Positions 52,601 to 60,771 of a stretch of 64,000 nt of DNA are shown here, one piece after another. The notes below the pieces were generated by a model. The model did not search any database and was not told the DNA's origin. It saw only the letters and a list, made by a program, of their open reading frames with translations. The translations under genes were made by a program, and so were the position numbers. Within the stretch, counting starts at the first letter, position 1. Every line of letters begins with the position of its first letter. Origin of the DNA: Bacillota bacterium (GTDB lineage: Bacteria > Bacillota > Clostridia > Oscillospirales > Ruminococcaceae); assembly GCA_023418925.1 (NCBI GenBank), contig JAEZYS010000002.1, forward strand, positions 124,001 to 188,000, in the 5' to 3' direction.

Positions 52601-55249
52601 CATAGCTTTGCCACGGCTTGCAATCTTTTCATTATCAATGAGCTTCATTGTGTCACCATCTGCACGGTAATACAGCTTATCATCAACAACGGTATAGCTG
52701 AAAAAAGAAGAATCAGGGCTAGCATCTATTTCATTATCATTCTTTTCAGCAGTATAAAAAGCTTTTTCTGTGTTTATCTCACCCTGGATATTTGTTATTG
52801 CTTCAGAAAGCTGCTGCTTTAAGTCTGCTCCTTCAATAGGTATACACATAGTTTCATTCTTTTGATTACCGTAAAGCTTGTTGCCTTCAGCAATCTTTCC
52901 AAGCACCATTTCAGGATGATTAATAAAATACTGATTTATTGGAAGCATGTCATCAGTATATCCAAGATGTAACCATTCAGGAGAGTTATTATGTGTAATA
53001 TCAATTGGACGTTCACGCTTTTTCAGGAAGATAATATCTGCGGTTACTTCTGTTCCAGCATTGGACTTAAAAGCATTGTTTGGAAGTCTGATTGCGCCAA
53101 GCAGTTCAGCTCGTTCTGAAAGATATTTTCTTACGCTGGAATTTTGCTTATCAAGTGTACCCTTAGAAGTAACAAACGCTACTACTCCACCAGGTTTAAC
53201 CTTATCGAGTGATTTTGCAAAGAAATAGTCATGGATATAGAAATTTTCCTTGTTATATCTTGAATCATTTAATTTGTATGATCCAAACGGAACGTTTCCT
53301 ACAGCAACATCAAACGAATTATCTGCATAATTTTTATTTTCAAATCCTGTGATTGAAATATCTGCATTTTGATAAAGCTGTTTTGCAATACGTCCGGTAA
53401 TACTGTCAAGCTCAACTCCATGAAGCTTGCAATTATTGCGGAGATCTTCTGGCATTGCTCCAAAAAAGTTTCCTGTTCCCATTGCAGGCTCTAAAACACG
53501 ACCACCCTTGAAACCGAGATTTTCAAGTCCATTGTAGATTGCATTGATTACAACATGAGAAGTATAATGAGCATTTACAGTTGATGCCCTGGCTTCACTA
53601 TATTCGCTTTCTGTAAATATTTCTTTAAGCTGTGCATATTCGTTTGCCCATTGACTGTTTGAGCTGTCAAAAGCCTGTGAAATGCCACCCCATCCAACAT
53701 ACTTAGAAAGGATTTCTTGTTCTTCAGGAGTTGCAAGACGATTATCTGCTTCTAAAGTCTTTAAATGACTTATAGCTTCGATATTGTTCTTGAATTTAGT
53801 CTTTGCTCCACCATCTTCATTAAAATGTTCATCTGTTATAGAGTAGTTGTGTTTAATTTCTTTCTTTTCAGACTTCTGTGACAATTCCCCAGTGGGGAAT
53901 TCGTTTTCTGATTGCCTTTCTGTTATATGACGTCGTACAAACTCAACATTTTCGTGCCTAAACACAGGAAATCCCGTTGTTTTCTGAAATGTAAGATCTC
54001 TCAAGTTGCACATATTGTTTTCATCAACAGTATCAACTACAAACTCACGTCCGTCTATTTCTACCGTTAATCCTAGTATAGTATTAAAATTTGGTGATGT
54101 ATACGACTTATACTTGCTATTATCGGGTACATATTCAAAAGCAAGCTGTTCTCCCTGACTTTCATTTTCAGCTACGCTTAAATTCCCCACTGGGGAATTT
54201 TCTTTGACAACTTCATTAGGCATGTACTGATTTATTTCGTTAAGTATTCCGTTTAGCTTTCCGCTGAAATACTTTTGATTTATCTGCTCGAATCCGCCAT
54301 CGTTCTGCCATACCCCTGAGACAAGCATTTCTGCACTTATCTTCATATAGTCGTTTATATTCATGAAGTTCTCAATGCTTGAAACATACGTTAATTGCTC
54401 AATTGTAAAATCATGATTTGCTCTTAATCTGTCAAACGGTGGTAATGACGATGTATTTCTACAACCACTTATTACTGCACCATACATGTCATTCCATATG
54501 TCAACATACTTTTCTTTGGCTTTAAGCATAAAGCTTGAGAACTCTTTATCGCTACTCTTATTAAGTGTTTCAATGAGTTTGCTGTCAAATAGATCTTTAT
54601 TACTTATATCAAACTTCTGCATTTCTTTGACAAGAGCAGTAAAACCGTCAGTATGCTGCATATAGTAGAGTTCCCACACGTTGGAATGTATTCCAAACAT
54701 GCCATTATGTGCAAGCAAATCATCCAGTCCCTCTGCTACCTGAAAACTACCATTAGGGAAAAGCTTGTATATGTACTGATTTTCATTATATAATTCAGAA
54801 GCCATATTTTTAGAAAGTGGCAGCATTGGCGATACTTCATTGTACTTATATCCATACTGCTCCATTTGTTCAATAGTAATGGTTTCATCTGGCATTGGTA
54901 AATTCCCCAGTGGGGAATTCTGTTCTTTTGTATTTTGAAGTTCAGATAGTGATTTTTCAAAGAAATTATCTGTTACGTCGGAAAAACCAAAGCTATCAAC
55001 ATAGTATGCTGATTCGGTACGGTCATTGCCAACGGTAACAATATCGCTGACAGAAAGCGAATGTCCTCTAAAGTCATCCGGTATTTCATCATTGAATATT
55101 CTGTATATTGTTTCAAGTTTATCCTCAGTAGACGTTCCAACAAGACTATCCCAGTCACCCTCATACATAAGCTCTGCATCAGAGAGTGCAACAACCTGTT
55201 TTGCCAAATCCTCGGCAATGCCAAGCTTAGTTAAATCTTCAAGTTTCAT
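49613..55249 (-). CDS. Giant N6-adenine methylase / SNF2-type helicase fusion, C-terminal helicase lobe replaced
   Basis: The protein has about 1878 residues from ATG 55249 (MKLEDLTKLG), behind AAGAAGG. An unassigned N-terminal third is interrupted by three in-frame palindromes. A class I N6-methylase domain follows, with EPAMGTGNFF near 590 and NVPFG near 650. An SNF2-like helicase comes next, with HEVGAGKT near 1280, DESHMY near 1443 and SGTPVSNSM. The second helicase lobe stops at CDLSTPY (about 1681). It is replaced by a DUF6908-like tail containing GLGIYEVYTNS and FTLTWLENIEQQGY. Such proteins occur in gut conjugative elements, possibly as anti-restriction or DNA-entry factors. Confidence 0.82.
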   Translation of the reverse strand: MKLEDLTKLGIAEDLAKQVVALSDAELMYEGDWDSLVGTSTEDKLETIYRIFNDEIPDDFRGHSLSVSDIVTVGNDRTESAYYVDSFGFSDVTDNFFEKSLSELQNTKEQNSPLGNLPMPDETITIEQMEQYGYKYNEVSPMLPLSKNMASELYNENQYIYKLFPNGSFQVAEGLDDLLAHNGMFGIHSNVWELYYMQHTDGFTALVKEMQKFDISNKDLFDSKLIETLNKSSDKEFSSFMLKAKEKYVDIWNDMYGAVISGCRNTSSLPPFDRLRANHDFTIEQLTYVSSIENFMNINDYMKISAEMLVSGVWQNDGGFEQINQKYFSGKLNGILNEINQYMPNEVVKENSPVGNLSVAENESQGEQLAFEYVPDNSKYKSYTSPNFNTILGLTVEIDGREFVVDTVDENNMCNLRDLTFQKTTGFPVFRHENVEFVRRHITERQSENEFPTGELSQKSEKKEIKHNYSITDEHFNEDGGAKTKFKNNIEAISHLKTLEADNRLATPEEQEILSKYVGWGGISQAFDSSNSQWANEYAQLKEIFTESEYSEARASTVNAHYTSHVVINAIYNGLENLGFKGGRVLEPAMGTGNFFGAMPEDLRNNCKLHGVELDSITGRIAKQLYQNADISITGFENKNYADNSFDVAVGNVPFGSYKLNDSRYNKENFYIHDYFFAKSLDKVKPGGVVAFVTSKGTLDKQNSSVRKYLSERAELLGAIRLPNNAFKSNAGTEVTADIIFLKKRERPIDITHNNSPEWLHLGYTDDMLPINQYFINHPEMVLGKIAEGNKLYGNQKNETMCIPIEGADLKQQLSEAITNIQGEINTEKAFYTAEKNDNEIDASPDSSFFSYTVVDDKLYYRADGDTMKLIDNEKIASRGKAMVHMRNTVHELLDLEISNTDNHNAEQIETVRKSLNAQYDNFVNEFGRINTKQNKAAFASDNTYHLLVSLENYDNDGKYVGKADIFVKNTIKPKILSEHVTLAADALVLSVAEKAKVDFDYMQQLTGKDKETLIAELGDKIFRSPDNDSNGEPIYVTADEYLTGNIRKKLERLDLVPTAFVDYDFTKNREALKMALPPLVDAADIDAKLGAAWIPPEYVQQFALEVFKVPYQTAKTLEVKYSEYTDKWNVSGYKNNYYNSEVTQIFGTPEMNAYEILEATLNMKPVNVKRDKTDENNRPVYGQDGKPVRVVDHEKSTIAQQKQQDMKRVFSEWAFKDPERREKLVKIFNEKFNSVRLREYDGDKLNFVGINPTIELRSHQKNAIARGLYSGNTLLAHEVGAGKTFEMIAIAMEGKRLGLHNKSMFAVPNSLTEQFAADFRLLYPNANILVATKKDFEKENRRTLMAKIATGDFDAVILGHSQFDRIHLSKDLEEKYLNDELEQLRNALEEMKAEASGNKKSFSVKQIEQSIKNKEASLKKLQDKVSDDNVISFERLGIDKLFIDESHMYKNLDIHSKMRNVAGLGTKGSGRAFALLTKCKYLNEVTDNKGVVFASGTPVSNSMTELYTIMRYLQADKLAEAGIKTFDNWASIFAECVQSMELKPECDGKFQMKTRIQNYSCVEQLMTMYRECADIKTADMMNLERPDSEVENVVVPASRAIKREMKKISDRAKIIRVGGVLPTEDNMLKLTIDGKKVGLDLRLMDPNAPDEPNSKVNTCVKKVTEIYNETAEKRGVQMIFCDLSTPYKDSNPNSYRVYKKDEYGDYSLAFSDKLIGKMNHESILKKFSSEKTLPKNYDKEEYGLIQPEDIILIHRTDELGNVTNEACCVENNGVLRQDVSDEWFDKQGLERYVQNGDLMYDPMITYEIDREKRTATAVEYENSGLGIYEVYTNSPEKQADCNDFTLTWLENIEQQGYERISEKEKETPKRDLQVAER
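53883..53901. repeat. 19-bp palindrome, copy 6 (inside the helicase gene)
   Basis: AATTCCCCAGTGGGGAATT within the coding region, read in frame as NEFPTGELS. Confidence 0.92.
54181..54199. repeat. 19-bp palindrome, copy 7 (inside the helicase gene)
   Basis: AATTCCCCACTGGGGAATT, read in frame as ENSPVGNLS. Confidence 0.92.
54901..54919. repeat. 19-bp palindrome, copy 8 (inside the helicase gene)
   Basis: AATTCCCCAGTGGGGAATT, read in frame as QNSPLGNLP. Confidence 0.92.
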
Positions 55250-55347
55250 AATAAAGCCTTCTTTCTTAAATTTTAGTTTAAATGAATATAAAAAAAGCAC
55301 CTTCAAACAGTGTTTGAAGTGCATTTTAACGGTATTAAAATATTATT

Positions 55348-55518
55348 TTAATGGTCACTTTTAGGCGGTCTTGTCAGGAACTCCGCAGTATTAATCATAG
55401 CGGAAGTAATTAAGCCAAGGTTTTCATCATCGCATTCCTCTGCTGCCTGTTTAAGATTTTTCAAGTGTTCAAATAAAACTTCGTAAACACTCTCTTTGCT
55501 TACATTTTCATCTTCCAT
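55348..55518 (-). CDS. Small acidic element protein (56 aa)
   Basis: The product starts at ATG 55518 behind AAAGGAGATAA and begins MEDENVSKESVYEVLFEHLK. It is helical and acidic. A longer frame from 55578 lacks a ribosome site and overlaps the divergent promoter. It lies 98 bases before the giant helicase gene and may share its transcript. The function is unknown. Confidence 0.6.
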   Translation of the reverse strand: MEDENVSKESVYEVLFEHLKNLKQAAEECDDENLGLITSAMINTAEFLTRPPKSDH

Positions 55519-55561
55519 GTTATTATCTCCTTTTACATTAATAATGTTCCCTTCAAAACAT

Positions 55562-55590
55562 TTGAAGAAATATAACAAATATGGTATAAT
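55562..55590 (+). promoter_or_regulatory. Promoter for the 55615 gene
   Basis: TTGAAG (55562-55567), a 17-base spacer and TATAAT (55585-55590), just before AAAGGAGG. Confidence 0.7.
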
Positions 55591-55614
55591 ATGTTTGAAA
55601 GGAGGTGTTTACAT

Positions 55615-55833
55615 ATGATTTTCCCTGATTTTTCAGAATTTTCAGCAACATTATCTACCGAAAAAATAAAAGAGATATGCGACACCATTAATAGCGTGAA
55701 TATTACTTCTGATTTCTCATTAACTCAAGAAGGATTGAACTCATTTGCTACAGCAATGTCCTCAACGAATTTACTATTTACTTTAGAGATTTTGAAGCTT
55801 TATCACAATTGGCTTTCTGAAAAGCTTCAGTAA
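55615..55833 (+). CDS. Small uncharacterised element protein (72 aa), plus strand
   Basis: The start is ATG 55615, eight bases after AAAGGAGGTG, with a near-consensus promoter. It is the only plus-strand gene in an otherwise minus-strand block. The product MIFPDFSEFSATLSTEKIKE... is helical with no membrane segment. Its 3' end overlaps a possible minus-strand gene (55778-55933). The isolated promoter suggests separate regulation, for example lysogenic expression. Confidence 0.65.
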   Translation: MIFPDFSEFSATLSTEKIKEICDTINSVNITSDFSLTQEGLNSFATAMSSTNLLFTLEILKLYHNWLSEKLQ

Positions 55834-55933
55834 TCTTATTTCCATCCAAAAGCAGCCTAGCCTTAAAGGACTTGCCCGTATTTTTAATAATATGAGCAAG
55901 TTCTTTTTTTGAAATTACTATTGTTATTTTCAA
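55778..55933 (-). CDS. Possible small protein (51 aa) overlapping the 55615 gene
   Basis: A TTG start at 55933, eight bases after AAGGAG, opens a frame starting MKITIVISKKELAHIIKN and ending at TAA 55778-55780. It overlaps the convergent gene by 56 bases. The good ribosome site and agreement with the operon direction favour it. Its short length and the overlap leave doubt. Confidence 0.42.
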   Translation of the reverse strand: MKITIVISKKELAHIIKNTGKSFKARLLLDGNKITEAFQKANCDKASKSLK

Positions 55934-55983
55934 ATTCTCATCTCCTTTCAAGCAAAATTAAAAGCACCCTTATTCAGAGTGCT

Positions 55984-56244
55984 TTATTTTATTTGATGTT
56001 TAATCTCATCATAAATAGCATATAAATCTTCACCAGTTGAATTAACAGTAACTCCTCCACTATAATCCATTCCAATCAGTGATATTGATGAATTAATATC
56101 TAGCAAGAAATCTCTGAGATCAGAATCATCAAATTTTACTTCAACTCCTTTTTGGCTTTCAGATATTACAGGTAATTTCGATAAATCAGAGAAGTCAACT
56201 AGCTTAATTGCGTTTCCCCATTTTCTATCTAAAGTAACGACCAT
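55984..56244 (-). CDS. Small protein downstream of the MuF-toxin gene, immunity candidate
   Basis: This 86-residue protein with AAAGGAG upstream lies 20 bases after the MuF protein gene. It is acidic (VKFDDSDLRDFLLDINSS) and mixed alpha/beta, with no signal peptide. In MuF toxin modules the gene directly after the toxin usually encodes its antidote. The assignment here rests only on that position, size and charge. Confidence 0.6.
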   Translation of the reverse strand: MVVTLDRKWGNAIKLVDFSDLSKLPVISESQKGVEVKFDDSDLRDFLLDINSSISLIGMDYSGGVTVNSTGEDLYAIYDEIKHQIK

Positions 56245-56264
56245 AAAAATCTGCTCCTTTCAAA

Positions 56265-57941
56265 CTATAAATTACATTGAATAATTAAGCCTGTTTCAGG
56301 GTTTACTGATACAGCACAATTATCATTGTAAAACAGTTGACTTTTAATTATTTTCCCATTTTTATCTTTGGATTCTCTAACAGGTTTAACCTGACCATTG
56401 AATAGAGCATCCTTAATATCATCAAATTCAACACCATTCCTTGATAGTCCAGTTTTGGGATCTTTACCTGTTCCAAATACACGCTCCAGGAAATAATCTG
56501 ATTTCCCAGTAATGAGAATACCGTTTATTGTTTTCATGCCTACAATCTCATCCTGAATTCGTTGGTGATATTTCTTGTAAGTCTCATATCCTGTAGTAGG
56601 AGAAAGCATTCCTTTTTTAACAGAAGTCATATATTTATTCATCAATTGGTATTCAGGAGAGTTATTATACCTCATCTGATTAAATAAAGCAATAGTTTTC
56701 GGTGGATTTTCTATACCTAATTGATTCATGTGCTTTAGATATGATTTATTTCCGGCATATACTGCCTTACGTGAAATACCCCTACCAAATCCATCAACCC
56801 GAACACGTGAGTTATCAGGAAGATTGCCTGTCTGACGCAGGAACTCAGAGAGCCGAGCCTCACGATTTTTAAGAGTAACTGCCTTGCGTTCAAATTGCCT
56901 GTCAAGCTGTGCTTTAAGTTCAGGATCTGCTGTTGCCGTTCGGGAACTGTAAAGAGCCGTAAGCTCACGCTTGGATTTTCGTACAGCACGTTCATAGTAA
57001 CGTTGCTGCTGATTGTTGTTGTATTCCTCAAGGTTTTCCTCAGAAGTGAAATCAGGCTGATTTGCCGCAACTGACAATCCCTCAAAGAATGGAAAGAACG
57101 AATGTCGGCAGTTCCAACCACCAAGACCTGCTCCCGTTCCATAGCCTGTGGCATCATAAAAATATGAGTATTTAGGATGCCCTCGCTTAAGACTGTAAAT
57201 CTGACCTTGCCAGACTGCGTGAGTAGGACGTGCGCCAAAATGCGAAGAAACCTCGACATGCTCACATCCCATTTCATTAGCAAGACCAAGTGACATATCA
57301 CAGGCAGTTTTGTTTATCCCGGTAAGCACCGCACGTCTTACAGCAACATCAAGCTGATCAGAACGTCCGGAGTTGTAGCTTACAATCTGTATGCCTTTGC
57401 TTCCAAGATCACATACAGCACTGTAAATAACCTGATTAGGAGTAAACGCACCGCTGAGTACTTTAAGATATGCTGTATCAAGAACATCAGAAAGAGTTTT
57501 GTTTGCCACTCCTGCAGCTGAGCCTGTAAGGTTGCGCATCAATCCGTTGGTGTTTTTTAACCCTTGACGGAGAGCATTATTAAAATCTGCTGACCTTGTG
57601 TATGAAGTAAGCTTATCACCATATTCATTAGGAAGCTTACCCTCAGCAATTGCATAACGGTAAATCTGTGCATCCTCATGTATGGCTTCTTTCAGCGCAT
57701 CTGTGTATAAAGCTCTTACCGTACGTTCACGGATTTTTAGAGAACGTGCAATGCGCTTGTTTATCTCTGAAGAAGATAGCCTCAGCTGATTTGCTTTCCA
57801 TAGCTGCCATTCAGCTGTAGGGGTAAGCAGGTTTGCTTTCGTGATTCTCCGGCATATATCAGCAATGATATCATCCTGAAGCTTTGACATAAGCTGTATC
57901 ATCGGTTCAGGAAGCTTATCAAGCTTTGCAGGTGTAAGCAT
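56265..57941 (-). CDS. Phage minor head protein (MuF / minor capsid 2 type) with C-terminal nuclease-toxin-like domain
   Basis: The protein has 558 residues. The first 330 or so match phage minor capsid protein 2: an N-terminal helical part and a Cys/His-containing core with SSHFGARPTHAVWQGQ and GLGGWNCRHSFFPFFEG. A coiled-coil spacer follows. The last about 90 residues (KSDYFLERVFGTGKDPKTG, EFDDIKDALFNG, SVNPETGLIIQ) have the pattern of BECR-type (colicin E5/D, EndoU, barnase-like) nuclease domains fused to MuF proteins of temperate phages. Its start overlaps the portal stop by one base. Confidence 0.85.
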   Translation of the reverse strand: MLTPAKLDKLPEPMIQLMSKLQDDIIADICRRITKANLLTPTAEWQLWKANQLRLSSSEINKRIARSLKIRERTVRALYTDALKEAIHEDAQIYRYAIAEGKLPNEYGDKLTSYTRSADFNNALRQGLKNTNGLMRNLTGSAAGVANKTLSDVLDTAYLKVLSGAFTPNQVIYSAVCDLGSKGIQIVSYNSGRSDQLDVAVRRAVLTGINKTACDMSLGLANEMGCEHVEVSSHFGARPTHAVWQGQIYSLKRGHPKYSYFYDATGYGTGAGLGGWNCRHSFFPFFEGLSVAANQPDFTSEENLEEYNNNQQQRYYERAVRKSKRELTALYSSRTATADPELKAQLDRQFERKAVTLKNREARLSEFLRQTGNLPDNSRVRVDGFGRGISRKAVYAGNKSYLKHMNQLGIENPPKTIALFNQMRYNNSPEYQLMNKYMTSVKKGMLSPTTGYETYKKYHQRIQDEIVGMKTINGILITGKSDYFLERVFGTGKDPKTGLSRNGVEFDDIKDALFNGQVKPVRESKDKNGKIIKSQLFYNDNCAVSVNPETGLIIQCNL

Positions 57942-59410
57942 TATGCATCATCCTCGTCAAAGTTTATCAAGTTATCATCTGACTGACTTCCTTCAATTTC
58001 AGCAATAACTGCCTTAGCTTCCTCTTCAGTTTCACTGTACCATTTTACACGGTATTCCCATTTTGACATAACCCTATCACGCACATCTTCTTTATCCTGT
58101 AAACGTTCAGCTGCCTCATCAATAACAACAGATTTATCAAAAACAATCTCCATATCAGTATTTTCATCAATATCAGCATTAAGAATGTTTTTGCCTATCC
58201 ATAGAACGCTTTTTATAAAGCCAAGCAAAAACGTCTCTACAGCAATATAGTGCTTATGAGCATTCTGAATTAAATCCTGTTTATCACCACTGTATTGCGT
58301 AGCAGTAACAACAGACCCCGAATTAAACTGATAATGCTTATTGCCAAGTCCTACTTTAAAGGACAGATAATCAAGAGCAGCCTGTACTCCCTTTGTAGTT
58401 TCATCAACTCTCAGTTCCGGATTAAATTCCTGAATGAGATCCTTTTTATTTTCTCCTGTTATATCCTTATCAATATAACAAAAGAGCTGCTGATTAACGT
58501 CATCGGGTACAAGTTCCTCTCCGTCTTCTCCTATTCCAAGTAAGTCCTTATACATAAAGACCTTTTTTTGTCCAAGTTTAAAGTCAGTTGTAAAGCCGTT
58601 AAAAGCAAGGTCAACCGCCTGAAGACAGTCAATTGCACCATGCAGCACCGATACACCAAGTCCGTTATTGTTCTCAACATTATTTTCAATGTTCGGCATA
58701 ATAATAGCAAACCACGGTACAGGTGACCTTGTATTAATACTCTTAGCAACACCAGCCTGCAGTTCCGTTTCCTGCAGACTGTTATAATCATAAGTAAAGC
58801 GGTAATTTTCAATTATGTAATTGCCGTCATTCCCGATTGTGTGCAGCTCCAGTAACATATACTTTTTTCCTTTAATCGTTTCTTCAGAACAAAAGGCAGC
58901 TTCGGTAATTTTCCCACCGGAAAATGAAAGAGGTATTATGTATTCTGCTGAGAGATAATTAAATGACAGTGTTGTACTTTCGTTCCCAGAAATATATCCG
59001 CTGCCATTAACATGAACATTTCGGGCATGAATAACAACAGCGCCAGTACCGCTGTAAAAAGCTTTCTCAACTAGCCTGTTTGCCTGTAACCAAAAGTCAT
59101 TACTTCCGAATATTCCGCTCGTTTCTTTTTTGCCCTGCAGAAACTCATTTGTTTTATCGTCAGTAACAACAAGCTTTGTCTTTTCATTTAAAAGTATTGA
59201 TGCCCAGTCCTCACAAACTTTCTTACCCATTTTAAGGGAAAACATTTTTCTATCGGATACAACTTTGCCGTTATTAAATTTGTAGCAATGAAACGGTTTA
59301 TAAAAACCCTGCCACCAGTTGCGCCATTCATCAATATAATTACTGTAATAATCTGATTCTATGTTAATATTTAGCTTGTGGTTAATCCATGATATAATCT
59401 GATTGTTCAA
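57941..59410 (-). CDS. Phage portal protein (SPP1 gp6-like)
   Basis: The protein has 489 residues from TTG 59410 behind AAAGGGGTG. The family layout is present: N-terminal Trp-rich segment (IDEWRNWWQGFYKPFH), a crown/wing region with GLGVSVLHGAIDCLQAVDLAFNG, and an acidic C terminus (DDNLINFDEDDA). Twelve copies form the ring through which DNA enters the head. It lies between the large terminase and the MuF gene, the standard order in SPP1-type packaging modules. Confidence 0.9.
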   Translation of the reverse strand: MNNQIISWINHKLNINIESDYYSNYIDEWRNWWQGFYKPFHCYKFNNGKVVSDRKMFSLKMGKKVCEDWASILLNEKTKLVVTDDKTNEFLQGKKETSGIFGSNDFWLQANRLVEKAFYSGTGAVVIHARNVHVNGSGYISGNESTTLSFNYLSAEYIIPLSFSGGKITEAAFCSEETIKGKKYMLLELHTIGNDGNYIIENYRFTYDYNSLQETELQAGVAKSINTRSPVPWFAIIMPNIENNVENNNGLGVSVLHGAIDCLQAVDLAFNGFTTDFKLGQKKVFMYKDLLGIGEDGEELVPDDVNQQLFCYIDKDITGENKKDLIQEFNPELRVDETTKGVQAALDYLSFKVGLGNKHYQFNSGSVVTATQYSGDKQDLIQNAHKHYIAVETFLLGFIKSVLWIGKNILNADIDENTDMEIVFDKSVVIDEAAERLQDKEDVRDRVMSKWEYRVKWYSETEEEAKAVIAEIEGSQSDDNLINFDEDDA

Positions 59411-59415
59411 TTATT

Positions 59416-60771
59416 TCACCCCTTTACATTAAACTGAATTATAAATGTGCTGAAGCTGTATTCCAAAGCATCAGCGGTATCAATATCAAATGTTCCATCA
59501 TCAAGTCGCACATCCTTTGTTGGATCCTTTGTATCCCAAACCTGTGAACTCAGACTATTGCGAACATTCATGCAGTCTTTGTGAACTGCAAATCTGTTTT
59601 GTGTCATAAGTCCGTTGAGTGCATATATTCGGTCAGTAATTGCACCTTTATAGCTGTCCTTGATAACTACTTTAATCTGATGCCGAGCAAAGAAAAATCT
59701 TATACTGTTTATAAGTGTCTGCTCAGCACAGTCACAAAAGATAAAAGGAATTGAAACATTTGGATACTCTGCTTTTACATAATTATAAAAATCAAGGAGA
59801 TCCCTGCAAATCAGATCCGTATCAATTGTACCCTTGCCGCCCTTGACTTTATGATCAGCAATAACGCCAAGCTTTTCAAACGCTCCGATAATTGCAGATG
59901 CAACAAATGTTGTCTTAGATTGGTTACCACCAAAATCAACGCCTATATTAATCATGCGGATGTTCTTGTATTTTTCTTCAACAATCCAACGTTCCTGATT
60001 ATCAGCAAACTGTTGGAATACAAGTCCCTCTGTAACACAACGCTCACCGTCAATCTTTCTGCGGTATTCAGCTGTACCGGGAGTGAAACGAGAAATGAAT
60101 ATGTGCCGCTGTTCTTCCGAAATATTGATATTATCATAGATAGTGAACTTCTGATAGTTGTAACCTCCATGAAGTTCTCCTGCAGATTGCTTTTTAGCAT
60201 AGTCATCTATAAATTCAGTATATATTCGAGCAAACTGACTTGTCGGATTGAGATCCCAAAATATACGCATGTGCTTTGCGGCAGCCATACGAGCAAAAGC
60301 TTCGTTTATGGTTTCCTCATGGTGCAAGTCAATTTCAGTAGCAATCCACATTCCTATAGATGTACCTCTGAATTTCTTGTAACTGTCTGCCTTACCGCCG
60401 CCTACAAACATAACGATGCGTTCACGGTATCCAGTGAACACCCCCTTAATTATTAGAGCCTCATTGCCTTTGTATTTTCCCCAGTGGCATTGACCTCTGA
60501 AAAAATGTTCAATGCCAAAGCCGTTGCAGTCTCCAAGAATAAGTTTTGCAGTAGGAGCAGTGGATGCAGTAGCAAGGTGCAGCTTATCCGGGGTGGATTT
60601 AAGCTCCTCGCAAAAAGCAAGTACGTTGTCAACAGTCTTTCCTGCTCTGACTGCGCCCTCGGCAATGTTATAAACACAGTCTCTGCAGTTGCGGATGTAT
60701 TCCAGGTGCTTATCTCCGAAATGATAAGGAATTGTTTTTACAGCGTTTATTTTAGGTTGAATTTTCTTCAT
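59416..60771 (-). CDS. terL: Phage terminase large subunit
   Basis: The protein has 451 residues from ATG 60771 behind AAGGAG. The longer frame starts inside terS with no ribosome site. The ATPase part has an adenine/Walker A region AEGAVRAGKTV and a Walker B-like IATEID. The RNase H-like nuclease part has NIGVDFGGNQSKTTF and FIFCDCAEQ. It cuts and pumps phage DNA into the prohead through the portal. The start overlaps the small terminase gene by 20 bases. Confidence 0.92.
   Translation of the reverse strand: MKKIQPKINAVKTIPYHFGDKHLEYIRNCRDCVYNIAEGAVRAGKTVDNVLAFCEELKSTPDKLHLATASTAPTAKLILGDCNGFGIEHFFRGQCHWGKYKGNEALIIKGVFTGYRERIVMFVGGGKADSYKKFRGTSIGMWIATEIDLHHEETINEAFARMAAAKHMRIFWDLNPTSQFARIYTEFIDDYAKKQSAGELHGGYNYQKFTIYDNINISEEQRHIFISRFTPGTAEYRRKIDGERCVTEGLVFQQFADNQERWIVEEKYKNIRMINIGVDFGGNQSKTTFVASAIIGAFEKLGVIADHKVKGGKGTIDTDLICRDLLDFYNYVKAEYPNVSIPFIFCDCAEQTLINSIRFFFARHQIKVVIKDSYKGAITDRIYALNGLMTQNRFAVHKDCMNVRNSLSSQVWDTKDPTKDVRLDDGTFDIDTADALEYSFSTFIIQFNVKG

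Noticed and set aside
45202..54919. CRISPR array
   Set aside because: The repeats are palindromic and irregularly spaced by 0.3-4.3 kb with genes between, and no cas genes are present.
60470..60490. Possible ninth palindrome (TTTTCCCCAGTGG)
   Set aside because: Only the left half and centre match. The right arm reads CAT instead of GGAATT.
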